A DNA stretch of 64,000 nucleotides. It comes from JALYUA01 sp039933215. Its GTDB lineage: Bacteria > Acidobacteriota > Thermoanaerobaculia > UBA5066 > Gp7-AA6. The position numbers and the translations under genes were made by a program. Under the pieces are notes generated by a model. That model had not been told where the DNA came from and ran no database searches. It saw nothing but the letters and a program-made list of their open reading frames with translations. Every line of letters starts with the position of its first letter. The stretch's first letter is position 1. Positions 16,582 to 25,650 of this stretch are shown piece by piece. Location of the stretch: the NCBI GenBank assembly GCA_039933215.1, contig JBDTOO010000017.1, positions 1 to 64,000 on the forward strand, given 5' to 3'.

Positions 16582-17835
16582 ATGGACAAGGCGGTGGAGC
16601 GCCCGCGCGGATGGTCCCGCCGGGGGATGTTCCTCGCCGGCGGCGGCGTCGTCGCGCTCCTCCTGCTCGCACTGCTCGTCCCGACGCTCCGGCGCTGGTC
16701 GCGCTCCGACCGCTCGGTCGAGGCATCGCGGATCCGGGTCGGCGACGTCACCCGAGGCGAGCTCGTGCGCGACGCCTCCGCGGAAGGCCGCATCGTCGCT
16801 TCGCTCCATCCCACGCTCTTCGCGCCGACCCAGGGGATCGTGGCGCTCGCGGTGAAGGCGGGAACCGCCGTGCGGAAGGGGGACATCCTCGCGCGCATCG
16901 AGAGCCCCGAGCTGAAGAGCCGGCTCCTTCAGGAGAAGGCGAGCCTCCAGTCCCTCCAATCCGCCTGGGAGAGGCAGAAGATCGACGCCCGGCAGGACGC
17001 GATCAAGAACGCGCATTCCATCGATCTCCTCGAGCTCCGCCTGACGGCCGCGAGGCGTCTCCTCGAGCGGGCGGACACCGCCTTCAAGGAAGGGATTCTG
17101 AACAAGACGGACTACGAGAAGGCGAAGGACGACGTCCGGATCGCCGAGCTGGAGCTCAAGAACTCGCAGGAGACGGCGAAGCTCCAGGCGGAGACGGCGG
17201 ATTTCGACGTCCAGAACCGCAAGCTCGTCGCGGACCGCCAGGCCTCGGTTTCGGGAGAGCTCCAGCGGCAGGTGGACCAGCTGACGATTCTGGCTCCGTT
17301 CGACGGTCTCGTCGCGTCGGTCAACGTCCAGGACCGCGACGCGGTGGCGGCCAATGCCCCCGTCCTGACGGTCGTGAATCTCTCGGCGTTCGAGGTCGAG
17401 ATCACGCTCCCGGAGAACTACTCGACCGACGTCCTGCCGCAGACGCGCGCGCAGATTCTCTACGAGGGGCGCGAGTTCGCGGGCCATGTCACCGCCATGT
17501 CCCCCGAGGTCAAGGACAGTCAGGTCCGCGGCACGGTCGTCTTCGACGGCGACACGCCCGCCGGGCTGCGGCAGAGCCAGAGAGTCAGCGTCCGGATGGT
17601 CCTCGAGTCGAAGCCCAACGTCCTGAAGCTGCCGCGCGGTCCGTTTCTGGAGAGCGGCGCCGGGCGCCGCGCGTACGTCGTCGAGAACGGAGTCGCAACC
17701 CTGCGCGACATCTCGGTCGGCGCCGTCAGCGTCTCGGAAGTCGAGATCCGATCCGGCCTCAAGGAGGGCGAGAAGGTCATCCTCTCGGATACCTCCGAGC
17801 TCGCCGGTGCGAAAAACGTCCTCATTCGAAACTGA
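16582..17835 (+). CDS. HlyD/MacA-type periplasmic adaptor of an ABC exporter
   Basis: 417 residues from ATG 16582; an earlier ATG at 16561 would begin only three bases after the predicted transcript start. One transmembrane anchor (about 15-34) is followed by a first lipoyl half (IVALAVKAGTAVRKGDILARIE). A long alpha-hairpin coiled coil (about 95-195; ELKSRLLQEKASLQ, LLERADTAFKEGILNKTD) comes next, then the second lipoyl half (ILAPFDGLVASVNVQDRDAV) and a beta-barrel. It should bridge the inner-membrane permeases to an outer-membrane channel, but no TolC gene is present in the window. It is the first gene of an operon with the ATPase 15 bases downstream. The exported substrate is unknown. Confidence 0.88.
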   Translation: MDKAVERPRGWSRRGMFLAGGGVVALLLLALLVPTLRRWSRSDRSVEASRIRVGDVTRGELVRDASAEGRIVASLHPTLFAPTQGIVALAVKAGTAVRKGDILARIESPELKSRLLQEKASLQSLQSAWERQKIDARQDAIKNAHSIDLLELRLTAARRLLERADTAFKEGILNKTDYEKAKDDVRIAELELKNSQETAKLQAETADFDVQNRKLVADRQASVSGELQRQVDQLTILAPFDGLVASVNVQDRDAVAANAPVLTVVNLSAFEVEITLPENYSTDVLPQTRAQILYEGREFAGHVTAMSPEVKDSQVRGTVVFDGDTPAGLRQSQRVSVRMVLESKPNVLKLPRGPFLESGAGRRAYVVENGVATLRDISVGAVSVSEVEIRSGLKEGEKVILSDTSELAGAKNVLIRN

Positions 17836-17850
17836 ATCGGAAGGAGATCC

Positions 17851-18579
17851 ATGCTTTCCATGAAGGCGATCCAGAAGGTCTACCGGACCGACCTCATCGA
17901 GACGCACGCGCTTCACGATTTCTCGATCGAAGTGAAGGCGGGCGAGTTCCTCGCGGTGATGGGCCGCTCAGGCTCCGGCAAGACGACGTTCCTGAACATC
18001 GCGGGACTTCTCGACACGTTCGACGCGGGGACGTATCACCTCGACGGCAAGGACGTGAGCCGCCTCTCGGACAACGAGATGTCGAAGATCCGCAACGAGA
18101 AGATCGGCTTCGTCTTTCAGAGCTTCAACCTCATTCCGGACCTGGACGTCTTCGACAACGTCGACGTGCCGCTTCGGTATCGCCGCCTGCCCGCGGCGGA
18201 GCGCCGCGAACGGATCGAGAGGGCCGTGCGGACGGTCGGCCTTCTGTCCCGGCTCCACCATCTCCCGTCCCAACTGTCCGGCGGCCAGCAGCAGCGGGTG
18301 GCGATCGCCCGCGTCCTCGCGGGCGAGCCCCGGCTGATCCTCGCTGACGAGCCCACGGGCAACCTCGACACGATGATGTCGCGCGAGGTCATGGACCTCC
18401 TCGAGAAGATCAACGAGACCGGAACGACGATCGTGATGGTCACGCACACGCCCGAATGCGCGTCGCGCGCCTCGCGCCGCGTTCATCTCTTAGACGGCGA
18501 GGTCATCGAGGGCGGACCCGGAGGCCCCGAGGGCGCGGCCGACCGCGCGGCGGGCGCTTTCGCGTCGTCCCTCAACTAG
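17851..18579 (+). CDS. ABC transporter ATPase, MacB/LolD type
   Basis: 242 residues. Walker A is GRSGSGKTTFLN (about 39-50), the Q-loop FVFQSFNLIPDLDVF, the signature LSGGQQQRVAIARVLA, Walker B LILADEPTGNLD and the switch histidine VTHTPECA. The domain ends with an Ala/Gly-rich tail not seen in most relatives. AGGAGATCC precedes the ATG. It energises the two FtsX-type permeases that follow; such ATPases drive mechanotransmission rather than transport through the membrane. Confidence 0.93.
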   Translation: MLSMKAIQKVYRTDLIETHALHDFSIEVKAGEFLAVMGRSGSGKTTFLNIAGLLDTFDAGTYHLDGKDVSRLSDNEMSKIRNEKIGFVFQSFNLIPDLDVFDNVDVPLRYRRLPAAERRERIERAVRTVGLLSRLHHLPSQLSGGQQQRVAIARVLAGEPRLILADEPTGNLDTMMSREVMDLLEKINETGTTIVMVTHTPECASRASRRVHLLDGEVIEGGPGGPEGAADRAAGAFASSLN

Positions 18580-18589
18580 GAGGTCGGCG

Positions 18590-19912
18590 ATGTTCTTCCA
18601 CAACCTGCGCATCGCGGCGAAGAGCCTCCGGCGCAACGTCAGCCTGTCCGTTTTGATCGTGACGGGCATCGCGCTCGGGATCGGCGTCTCGACGACGTTC
18701 GCCGCGTTCCGCCACGCGTTCGCCCGCCATCCGATTCCGCAGAAGAAAGACTCGCTGCGCTACGTGCGACTCGACAGCTGGGATCCTCTGAAGCCTTATC
18801 CCGGCGACGACCCGACGCGGCCGCCGACCCAGATCACGTATCGCGACATGACCGGCATCATGCAGTCGAAGATCCCCATCCATCAGAGCGGCATGTTCGT
18901 CTCGAACCTGTACGTCTATCCGGATCCGAAGGTGTCGCGGCCGTTCCGGGAGCTGGTGCGGCTCTGCTTCTCCGACTTCTTCCCGATGTTCGACGTTCCC
19001 TTCCGGTACGGGTCGGGCTGGGACCGGCATGCCGACTCCGGGCCCGAGGCGGTCGTCGTCCTCTCCCAGGAGATGAACGACAAGCTCTTCGGAGGCACGA
19101 ACAGCGTCGGTAAGACCGTGCGCATCGCGGAACGGGACTTCAAGGTCGTCGGCGTGCTCGCCCGCTGGGAGCCGAACGTGCGTTTCTACGATCTGACGCA
19201 GAACGCGGTCCGGACGCCCGAGAACATCTACATGCCCTTCAACTTCCTGAAACCGATGAAGCTGAACTCCGGCGGGAACAGCGACGGGTGGGGGGCAGGC
19301 GGGGCGCCCGGGTTCGACGGGTTCCTGCAGTCCGAGAGCACGTGGATCCAGTTCTGGGCGGAGCTGCCCGACGCGCGCGCCGTCACCGCGTACCGCGACT
19401 TCTTGAACGCCTACGTGATGGAGCAGAAGAAGACGGGCCGCTTCGCCCGACCCCTGAACAACCGGCTCTCCACCGTCTCGGAGTGGATGAACGACCAGAA
19501 CGTCGTGCCGAAGCAGGCGACAGCGATGCTCGTGGTCGCGCTGCTCTTCCTCGCCGTCTGCGCGGTCAACCTCGTCGGCCTTCTTCTCGGGAAGTTTTTG
19601 GCCCGCGGGGGAGAGGTCGGGGTCCGGCGCGCCCTCGGCGCGACGCGCACCGACATCTTCCTGCAGCACATCGTCGAGTGCGAGCTCGTCGCCCTGGTCG
19701 GAGGGGCGATCGGCCTCCTGATCTCGCTCGGCGCGCTCGCCGGGATGAACGCGTGGCTGAAGGCGACGGCGGCGCGGGGCGATTTCTTTCACCTCGACGC
19801 CCCGATGATTCTCCTCTCGATCTGCCTCGCTCTCGCCGCGGGATTTCTCGCGGGCGCGTACCCGGCCTGGCGGACCTGCCGCCTGGCTCCCGCCGAGCAC
19901 CTGAAGATCTGA
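18590..19912 (+). CDS. MacB/FtsX-type ABC permease, first copy
   Basis: 440 residues. One N-terminal membrane segment (LSVLIVTGIALGIGVSTTF, about 19-37) is followed by a periplasmic MacB core domain of about 250 residues (VVLSQEMNDKLFGG, DFKVVGVL). Three C-terminal segments follow, in the FtsX fold (AMLVVALLFLAVCAVNLVG, RRALGATRTDIFLQH, ILLSICLALAAGFLAGAYPA). AGGAGG lies upstream of the start. It overlaps in function with the next gene, suggesting a heterodimeric permease. Confidence 0.9.
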   Translation: MFFHNLRIAAKSLRRNVSLSVLIVTGIALGIGVSTTFAAFRHAFARHPIPQKKDSLRYVRLDSWDPLKPYPGDDPTRPPTQITYRDMTGIMQSKIPIHQSGMFVSNLYVYPDPKVSRPFRELVRLCFSDFFPMFDVPFRYGSGWDRHADSGPEAVVVLSQEMNDKLFGGTNSVGKTVRIAERDFKVVGVLARWEPNVRFYDLTQNAVRTPENIYMPFNFLKPMKLNSGGNSDGWGAGGAPGFDGFLQSESTWIQFWAELPDARAVTAYRDFLNAYVMEQKKTGRFARPLNNRLSTVSEWMNDQNVVPKQATAMLVVALLFLAVCAVNLVGLLLGKFLARGGEVGVRRALGATRTDIFLQHIVECELVALVGGAIGLLISLGALAGMNAWLKATAARGDFFHLDAPMILLSICLALAAGFLAGAYPAWRTCRLAPAEHLKI

Positions 19913-19939
19913 ACCGACCGAACCGGAACGGAGGCAGCC

Positions 19940-21205
19940 ATGGAATTCGGACCGATCCTTCGCTCGATGAGGCGCAACAAGGTGCGCTACGGCCTGATCG
20001 TCGCCGAGGTCGCGCTCACGCTCGCGATCGTCGCGAACTGCGTCAACATGATCGGCGACTCGCGTCGCGAGATGGCGAGGCCGTCGGGCTTCGACGACGA
20101 GAACATCCTGGCCGTCCGCAGCGTGCCGTTTTCTCCCGCTTTCAAGGAGGACGGCTACTCCGACAACGCGCTTCGCAAGGATCTCGAGGTCCTGCGGGGC
20201 ATTCCGGGCGTCAAGGCCGTTTCGAACACGCGGTTCCTGCCCTGGCAGGGCGGAGGGAGCTCGATGGAGTCGCGCGTCGCGGGATCGCGCGGCGATTACC
20301 TCCGCAACCAGGTCTACAACGCCGACGAGGGGACGCTCGACGCTCTCGGCGCACGGCTCGTCGAAGGGCGCAACTTCACGCGGGCGGACGTCGAGGCGGA
20401 TTCGATCCGGCTGCGGCAGCTCGGCACTCTGAATCGGGAGCGGACCGCGGACGGCCGCGTGGTCACGCCGATCAGCCAGGACGTCATCATCAGCCGCGCA
20501 TTCGCCGCACTGGCCTTCGCCGACGGAAAGGCGCTCGGAAAGAGCCTCGAGGACAACGACGGCGACCGGTACCGGGTCGTGGGCGTCATCGACCACTTCT
20601 ACAACCCGTACGGCTGGCCGATCCACGAGTACGTGATCTTCTATCCGAACTTTTCGGCCGGCTTCCAGGGGGGCTCGTCGTTTCTCGTGCGGGTGGAGCC
20701 GGGCAAGATGGCGAGCGTCCGCCAGCAGACGGAGAAGGCGCTCCTCGCGGCGAACTCGGGGCGCAACGTCACGGTGAAGGAATTGATGGAGATCAAGGAA
20801 CGCTTCCAGTCGCAGTCCGCGCTCCTCGTCAAGATCCTGTCTCTCGTCATCGTCCTGCTCCTCTTCGTCACGTGCCTCGGTATCGTCGGACTGACCGTCT
20901 TCTCCGTCGCGGAGCGAACCCGGCAGATCGGCACCCGGCGGGCGCTGGGCGCGAGGAAGCTCGACATCCTGAGCTACTTCCTCCTCGAGAACTGGCTCGT
21001 CACGACCATGGGGCTCGTTCTGGGCGTGGTCCTGGCGTATGCCCTGAACGTGGCTCTCGTCACGCGGCTCAACGGTTCGCACATCGGCGCCGGCCTCGTC
21101 GCGATGGGCGTGGCGCTCCTCTGGATCGCCGGCCTCGGCGCGACGTATTTCCCGGCAAGACGGGGCGCGCGCGTCGCCCCGGCCGTGGCGACGCGCAGCG
21201 TGTAA
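19940..21205 (+). CDS. MacB/FtsX-type ABC permease, second copy
   Basis: 421 residues with the same topology as its neighbour: one N-terminal segment (YGLIVAEVALTLAIVANCVNM), a periplasmic MacB core (VIISRAFAALAFADGKALGK, VVGVIDHFYNPYG) and an FtsX-like tail of three segments (LVIVLLLFVTCLGIVGLTVFS, GTRRALGARKLDILSYF). Sequence identity to the first permease is modest outside the ALGA motifs, so the two look like old paralogues specialised as a pair. GGAGG stands before the ATG. A hairpin repeat begins at the very next base after its stop. Confidence 0.9.
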   Translation: MEFGPILRSMRRNKVRYGLIVAEVALTLAIVANCVNMIGDSRREMARPSGFDDENILAVRSVPFSPAFKEDGYSDNALRKDLEVLRGIPGVKAVSNTRFLPWQGGGSSMESRVAGSRGDYLRNQVYNADEGTLDALGARLVEGRNFTRADVEADSIRLRQLGTLNRERTADGRVVTPISQDVIISRAFAALAFADGKALGKSLEDNDGDRYRVVGVIDHFYNPYGWPIHEYVIFYPNFSAGFQGGSSFLVRVEPGKMASVRQQTEKALLAANSGRNVTVKELMEIKERFQSQSALLVKILSLVIVLLLFVTCLGIVGLTVFSVAERTRQIGTRRALGARKLDILSYFLLENWLVTTMGLVLGVVLAYALNVALVTRLNGSHIGAGLVAMGVALLWIAGLGATYFPARRGARVAPAVATRSV

Positions 21206-21319
21206 CCGTCGCCTCCGCGCCGCTCGCGCGCCGCTCCGGCTCCCGCCGCGTGAGGCTCCTCCCTCCTTCGTCGGGAGACTCCTCACGCGGCGAGCGGATG
21301 TTTCGGATCGTCGGAAATG
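21206..21319 (+). repeat. Dispersed post-stop hairpin element, copy B
   Basis: The element starts at the base after the permease TAA (CCGTCGCCTCCGCG). It contains perfect arms CGCCGCGTGAGG (21244-21255) and CCTCACGCGGCG (21281-21292), with an inner CTCCC/GGGAG stem. It is about the same length as copy A and shares both ends with it. Confidence 0.85.
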
Positions 21320-21328
21320 GCGCTGTGT

Positions 21329-21370
21329 TTCCTTTTCCCTCTTTCCTCTTTCCTCTCTCCTCTCTCCTTT
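21329..21370 (+). repeat. Heptanucleotide pyrimidine repeat (six units)
   Basis: Six consecutive 7-base units close to TTCCTCT follow copy B of the hairpin element. The strand is wholly C/T over 42 bases. The remaining 140 bases before the activator gene at 21511 hold the stem CGAAGG/CCTTCG-like short repeats but no ORF with coding character or promoter I can name. Confidence 0.75.
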
Positions 21371-21510
21371 CCCAAGGGAGATAACGTGCTAGCGATGAAC
21401 GGGGCGGGTTCGGGAACCTTCGCGCCTTTCGGGCGTCTCCCGGGGATATGTCTGCGGCCGGCTCCCGAACGCGGGCTTTTCGCGCGCGCGCCTCTGCGCC
21501 GGGGGGCCTG

Positions 21511-22893
21511 ATGTCGAAGGTTCTCATCGTCGAGGATCAGGCGGCGGTCGCCCGGGCCCTGTCGATCCTCTTCGAGGTGCACGGGATTCCCTACCTCGTC
21601 GCGAGAGGTCCCTCCGAGGCGCTGCCTCTCGTCGCCGGCGGAAGCGTCGGGGTCGTCATACAGGACATGAACTTCTCGCCGAGCGCCACGTCGGGCGAAG
21701 AAGGCGTCGCGTTGTTTCGCAGCGTGCGCGCCCTGGATCCGCAGATGCCGGTGCTTCTCATGACCGCCTGGACGTCGCTCGAGACGGCCGTAACGCTCGT
21801 CCGTGAGGGCGCGAACGACTACCTCGCCAAGCCCTGGGACGACGAGAAGCTCATCGCGTCGGTCCGGACGCTCCTCGCGACGCGCGCGCTGCAGGCCGAA
21901 ACCCTGCGGCTGCGAGCCGCGCGCGCCCGGCCCCGGCGGGAGCTCGAGGGACGCTTCGACCTGAAAGGCATCGTCTACGAAAGCGAGGCGATGCACCGCG
22001 TCGTGTCGCTCGCCGTCCAGGTCGCCGGCTCCGACGTCCCGGTTCTCATCACGGGTCCGAACGGCTCGGGCAAGGAGAAGCTCGCGGAGATCGTGCAGGC
22101 GAATTCGAGCCGGAGCGGGAAGGCGTTCATCCGCGTCAACGCCGGCGCGCTGCCCGACGAGCTCCTCGAGAGCGAGCTGTTCGGGGCGGAAGCCGGCGCG
22201 TACACGGGATCGCGCCGGCTGCGGATCGGACGGTTCGAAGCGGCCGACGGCGGGACGCTCTTTCTGGACGAGATCGGAACGCTCTCTCCCGCGGGCCAGA
22301 TCAAGCTCCTGCGGGTCCTGCAGAGCTCCGAGTTCGAGCGTCTGGGGTCGAGCGAGACGCGCCGCGTCGACGTGCGGCTTCTCTGCGCCACGAATGTCGA
22401 TCTCCGGCGGGCCATCGAACAGGGACGCTTTCGGGAAGACCTCTTCTTCCGCCTGAACGTGATCGAGCTCGCCGTCCCCGGCTTGAAGGACCGTCCCGAG
22501 GACGTGGCCCTCCTGGCCGAGTCGGCGCTCGCGTCGCTGCCGCCGGCGCGCACGGGGCGGCCTTTCGCCCTTGCGCCGGAATCGGTGCGCGTTCTTCGCG
22601 AGCACACCTGGCCGGGGAACGTGCGCGAGCTGTTCAACCGGATCCAGCGGGCGGTCCTCGTCGCTGCCGACGAGAGCCTCCTGCCGTCCGATCTCGGCTT
22701 CGGCGCGGCGCAGGCCTCGGACGACATGCCGGCGGTCGAGCCGGCGGAAGGCGAGAAAGCCGCTTTCGAGGAGCTCCTTCGCCGCCACCGGGGAAGCGTG
22801 TCCCGCGCCGCCCAGGAGCTGGGCTTGAGCCGGCAGGCGCTTTACCGCAGGATGGAGCGATTGGGAATCACTCTCGAGCGGCGGCCGAAATAG
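21511..22893 (+). CDS. NtrC-family sigma-54-dependent response regulator
   Basis: 460 residues from MSKVLIVEDQ. The receiver domain (1-120) has the acidic pocket VED, phosphoacceptor Asp in VVIQDMNF, and KPW near the end. The AAA+ domain (about 145-375) has Walker A GPNGSGKE, the sigma-54 contact loop GAYTGS (consensus GAFTGA), Walker B GGTLFLDEIG and arginine-finger region RFREDLFFRLNVIE. The C-terminus is a FIS-like helix-turn-helix (GSVSRAAQELGLSRQALYRRM). It should bind the GTCCGCG sites upstream of the exporter and open the sigma-54 promoter; this link is inferred from position. Confidence 0.93.
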   Translation: MSKVLIVEDQAAVARALSILFEVHGIPYLVARGPSEALPLVAGGSVGVVIQDMNFSPSATSGEEGVALFRSVRALDPQMPVLLMTAWTSLETAVTLVREGANDYLAKPWDDEKLIASVRTLLATRALQAETLRLRAARARPRRELEGRFDLKGIVYESEAMHRVVSLAVQVAGSDVPVLITGPNGSGKEKLAEIVQANSSRSGKAFIRVNAGALPDELLESELFGAEAGAYTGSRRLRIGRFEAADGGTLFLDEIGTLSPAGQIKLLRVLQSSEFERLGSSETRRVDVRLLCATNVDLRRAIEQGRFREDLFFRLNVIELAVPGLKDRPEDVALLAESALASLPPARTGRPFALAPESVRVLREHTWPGNVRELFNRIQRAVLVAADESLLPSDLGFGAAQASDDMPAVEPAEGEKAAFEELLRRHRGSVSRAAQELGLSRQALYRRMERLGITLERRPK

Positions 22894-24302
22894 AGGCGGA
22901 GAGCGGCCGGCGGGCGGCGGAGCCGAGCGTCCGCTTCAGCCTCGCGGGCAAGCTCGCCCTGATCGTCGGGCTCGACGTCGCGGTCGCGGCCGGCGCGGGA
23001 GCGGCCGCCGCCGCGCTCGGGTTCCCGCCGGTCACCGTCTTCCTCCTGTCTCTCGCCGTGGCGGCTCCGGTGGCCGCGTGGACGCTCTCCCGGTTCTGGA
23101 ATCCCGTGCGGGAGATCCTCTCGGCCCTGGCGGATGGCGTGCGCGGGTTCCAGGAGAACGACTTCAGCCTGCGGCTCGCCGTCACGCGACGCGACGAGCT
23201 CGCCGAGCTCATCACGCTTTACAACCGGATGGGCGACGTGCTGCGGCTCGAGCGCAACGACATCTACCAGCGCGAGCTGCTGCTCGACACGCTCCTTCAG
23301 GGAGCGCCGATGGCGATCCTTCTCGTCAATCCCCTCGACCGGATCGTCTTCGCGAACGCCTCTGCGCGGCACCTCTTCGGCGGGTCGCGCCGGCTCGAGG
23401 GACGTTCGTTTACCGAGGTGCTCGACGCGGCGCCCGAGAGCGCGCGCGGCGCGCTCGCCGCGGGGCACGACGCGCTCTTCACCTGGCCGGCGTCCGGACC
23501 CGAAGCCGAGGAAGAAACGTACCGGATCGTGCAGCGTCGATTTCACCTGAACACCCAGGAGCAGCGGCTCGTCGTCGTGGAGCGGATCACCCCGGAGCTG
23601 CGGCGGCAGGAAGTGGCCATCTGGAAGAAGGTCATTCGCGTGCTGTCGCACGAGCTCAACAACTCGCTGGCTTCGGTGAGCTCGCTTCTGCACTCCGCGC
23701 GTCACGTGGCGATCGAGGGCCGGCCGCCCGTTGCCTCCGCGGAATCCAGAGGCGCAGCGGGCGGCGGCACCGGTCTCGGGGACATCCTCTCCTCGATCGA
23801 CGAGAGAGTCCGTCATCTCTCGGGATTTCTGGAGGGCTATGCGCGATTCGCGCGTCTCCCGAATCCCACGCCGCGCCGCACGGAGTGGAGCGAGCTCCTG
23901 GACTCGGTGGGACGGCTCTTCCCGTTTCGCCGCATCGGAGACGTTCCTCCGGAGCCCGGCTTCTTCGATCCCGTCCAGATGCAGCAGGTCCTGATCAACC
24001 TGCTGAAGAACGCCGCCGAAGCGGACGGGCCGGCCGAGGAGATCGCTGTGGCGGTCGAGAAAGGGCGGCGCGGAGGCTGGCTGATCGTCGTGCTCGACCG
24101 GGGGCGGGGGATGGACGACGACATGATGCGCAACGCGCTCCTGCCGTTCTACTCCTCGAAGCAGGCCGGCAGCGGGCTCGGCCTGCCTCTCTGCAACGAG
24201 ATCCTCGCCGCGCACGGGGGCGCGCTGCACCTCGAACGCCGGGCCGGCGGCGGAACCGCCGTCGTGTGCGCCATCCCCGATCCCGCGTCTCCGCCAGGTT
24301 GA
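22890..24302 (+). CDS. NtrY-like sensor histidine kinase, with an unusual start codon
   Basis: About 470 residues. Two membrane segments near the N-terminus (LALIVGLDVAVAAGAGAAAA and VTVFLLSLAVAAPVAAW) lie upstream of the first ATG/GTG/TTG in frame (GTG 23058), so the real start must be non-standard. ATA at 22890 overlaps the activator's TAG exactly as ATGA does at other junctions; ATT 22860 and CTG 22959 are alternatives. Downstream come a HAMP-like region, a PAS domain (APMAILLVNPLDRIVFANAS), the phosphoacceptor box VLSHELNNSLASVSSLL, and ATPase boxes LINLLKNAAEA, DRGRGMDDDM and GSGLGLPLCNEILAAHGG. It has almost no periplasmic domain, so the signal is sensed in or under the membrane. Confidence 0.85.
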   Translation: MEAESGRRAAEPSVRFSLAGKLALIVGLDVAVAAGAGAAAAALGFPPVTVFLLSLAVAAPVAAWTLSRFWNPVREILSALADGVRGFQENDFSLRLAVTRRDELAELITLYNRMGDVLRLERNDIYQRELLLDTLLQGAPMAILLVNPLDRIVFANASARHLFGGSRRLEGRSFTEVLDAAPESARGALAAGHDALFTWPASGPEAEEETYRIVQRRFHLNTQEQRLVVVERITPELRRQEVAIWKKVIRVLSHELNNSLASVSSLLHSARHVAIEGRPPVASAESRGAAGGGTGLGDILSSIDERVRHLSGFLEGYARFARLPNPTPRRTEWSELLDSVGRLFPFRRIGDVPPEPGFFDPVQMQQVLINLLKNAAEADGPAEEIAVAVEKGRRGGWLIVVLDRGRGMDDDMMRNALLPFYSSKQAGSGLGLPLCNEILAAHGGALHLERRAGGGTAVVCAIPDPASPPG

Positions 24303-24307
24303 GGAAG

Positions 24308-24327
24308 CCGGCCCGGCTCAGGGCCGG
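24308..24327. terminator. Intergenic hairpin between convergent genes
   Basis: Stem CCGGCCC/GGGCCGG with a 6-base loop lies between the kinase stop and the convergent oxidoreductase stop. No T-run follows, so termination is only probable. Confidence 0.4.
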
Positions 24328-24352
24328 GTCGCGTCTCAGGGCTCGAGGACCC

Positions 24353-25558
24353 TCACTCTCCGGACGGGGCGTCGACGTCGACCAGGCGGCGGTGGCCGAC
24401 GGGGGGGCGTCGGATCTCCTGCTTCATCGTCGGCCGCTTCCGCTTGCTATAGGGAACGAGCGTCACGGGCCGACCGGTCGCGGCGGAGCGATACAGCGCG
24501 CGGATGACGCGGACGTCCGCGAGCCCCTCGCGGCCCGAGGGCTCCGGCTCCCGGTCCTCGAGGATGCACCGCGAGAAGGTCACGATCTCCGGGGCAACCT
24601 GGTCGCGCTTCGGAAACTCCTTCTTGCGCGTCTTTTCGCCGATCTTCACCCGGTGCTCCATCGCCTCCGCGAACTCGAATGCCGGCTCCACGCGGAGGCT
24701 CCCTTTGGTTCCGAAGACGTCGTAGTGATGGGCAGCGGCCGCCCCGAAGCTCGAGGTGAACGTCGCGAGCCGCTCTCCCGGGAACTTCAGGACTGCGGTG
24801 GTCATTTCGTCGATGCGGCGAAAGCGGGCCGAACCGTCGTTCGCCGACATCGCGAAGACTTCTTCGGGCTCGCTGCGAAAGAGGTATCGCGCCGCGTTCA
24901 GGCAGTAGATGCCGATGTCGTACAGCGTGCCGCCTCCCTTCGCGACGGGATTCAGGCGGATGTTGTCGGGATCCCGGACGTCGTTGCAGAAGACCGAGTT
25001 GTAGATGCGCGGCTCGCCGATCCTCCCGGACTGGACGATCTCGACCGCCTCGAGGTTCGCCCGCTCGAAGTGGAGCCGGTAGGCGACCATGAGCTTCACC
25101 CGGCTCTTCTCCGCCGCGCGGATCATCGCCTCACACTCCTTTTCCGTGACCGCCATGGGCTTTTCACAGAGGACGTGCACCCCCGCGCGGGCGGCGCGCA
25201 CGGCGTAGTCCGCATGGAGATGGTTGGGGAGCGCGATGTAGACGGCGTCGATGCCGCCTTCGCGCAGCACTTCGTCGTACCGGTCGTAGGTGTACAGGCG
25301 ATCCTCGGCGATGCGGAGCTTGCGGCCGAGCGAGCGCCGCTTCCTGGAGTCGTCCGAGAAGAGCGCCACGAGCTCGGAATTGCGGGACGCGTGCGCGAAC
25401 GCCGGCAGGATCGCGACCTGCGCGAACCAGCCGAGCCCGACGACGGCGTACCGCACCCGCCCCTTCTTCGACGCCGGCGCGGCCGCGCGGCCGCCGGCCT
25501 TCCCGCCACCGCGCTTCTCTTCCGATCCGGTCTTTCGCGTCCGCCTCGATCTCGCCAT
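24353..25558 (-). CDS. Gfo/Idh/MocA-family oxidoreductase
   Basis: 401 residues. GGAGGT lies five bases before the ATG. A basic, low-complexity N-terminus of about 33 residues precedes the Rossmann fold (VRYAVVGLGWFAQVAILPAF). The family motif EKPMAVTEKE and the C-terminal domain with GGGTLYDIGIYCLNAARYLF follow, typical of glucose-fructose oxidoreductase-like members. The basic N-terminus lacks a hydrophobic core, so Tat export is not indicated. The C-terminal 30 residues are again basic. The substrate is probably a sugar or inositol derivative but cannot be specified. It is convergent with the kinase gene. Confidence 0.88.
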   Translation of the reverse strand: MARSRRTRKTGSEEKRGGGKAGGRAAAPASKKGRVRYAVVGLGWFAQVAILPAFAHASRNSELVALFSDDSRKRRSLGRKLRIAEDRLYTYDRYDEVLREGGIDAVYIALPNHLHADYAVRAARAGVHVLCEKPMAVTEKECEAMIRAAEKSRVKLMVAYRLHFERANLEAVEIVQSGRIGEPRIYNSVFCNDVRDPDNIRLNPVAKGGGTLYDIGIYCLNAARYLFRSEPEEVFAMSANDGSARFRRIDEMTTAVLKFPGERLATFTSSFGAAAAHHYDVFGTKGSLRVEPAFEFAEAMEHRVKIGEKTRKKEFPKRDQVAPEIVTFSRCILEDREPEPSGREGLADVRVIRALYRSAATGRPVTLVPYSKRKRPTMKQEIRRPPVGHRRLVDVDAPSGE

Positions 25559-25650
25559 TTGGGACCTCCGCTCCCGAGACGGCGTTCAATATCGATGCCA
25601 CGCGAGCCGCCGTCGGAATCGCGGAAGGGCCGTTTCTGTTAGAAGGAGGC

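Noticed and set aside
15526..17916. Very long extension of the exported hydrolase frame to 17916
   Set aside because: The extension is antisense to the HlyD gene and passes through the operator cluster; the signal-like start at 16407 fits better.
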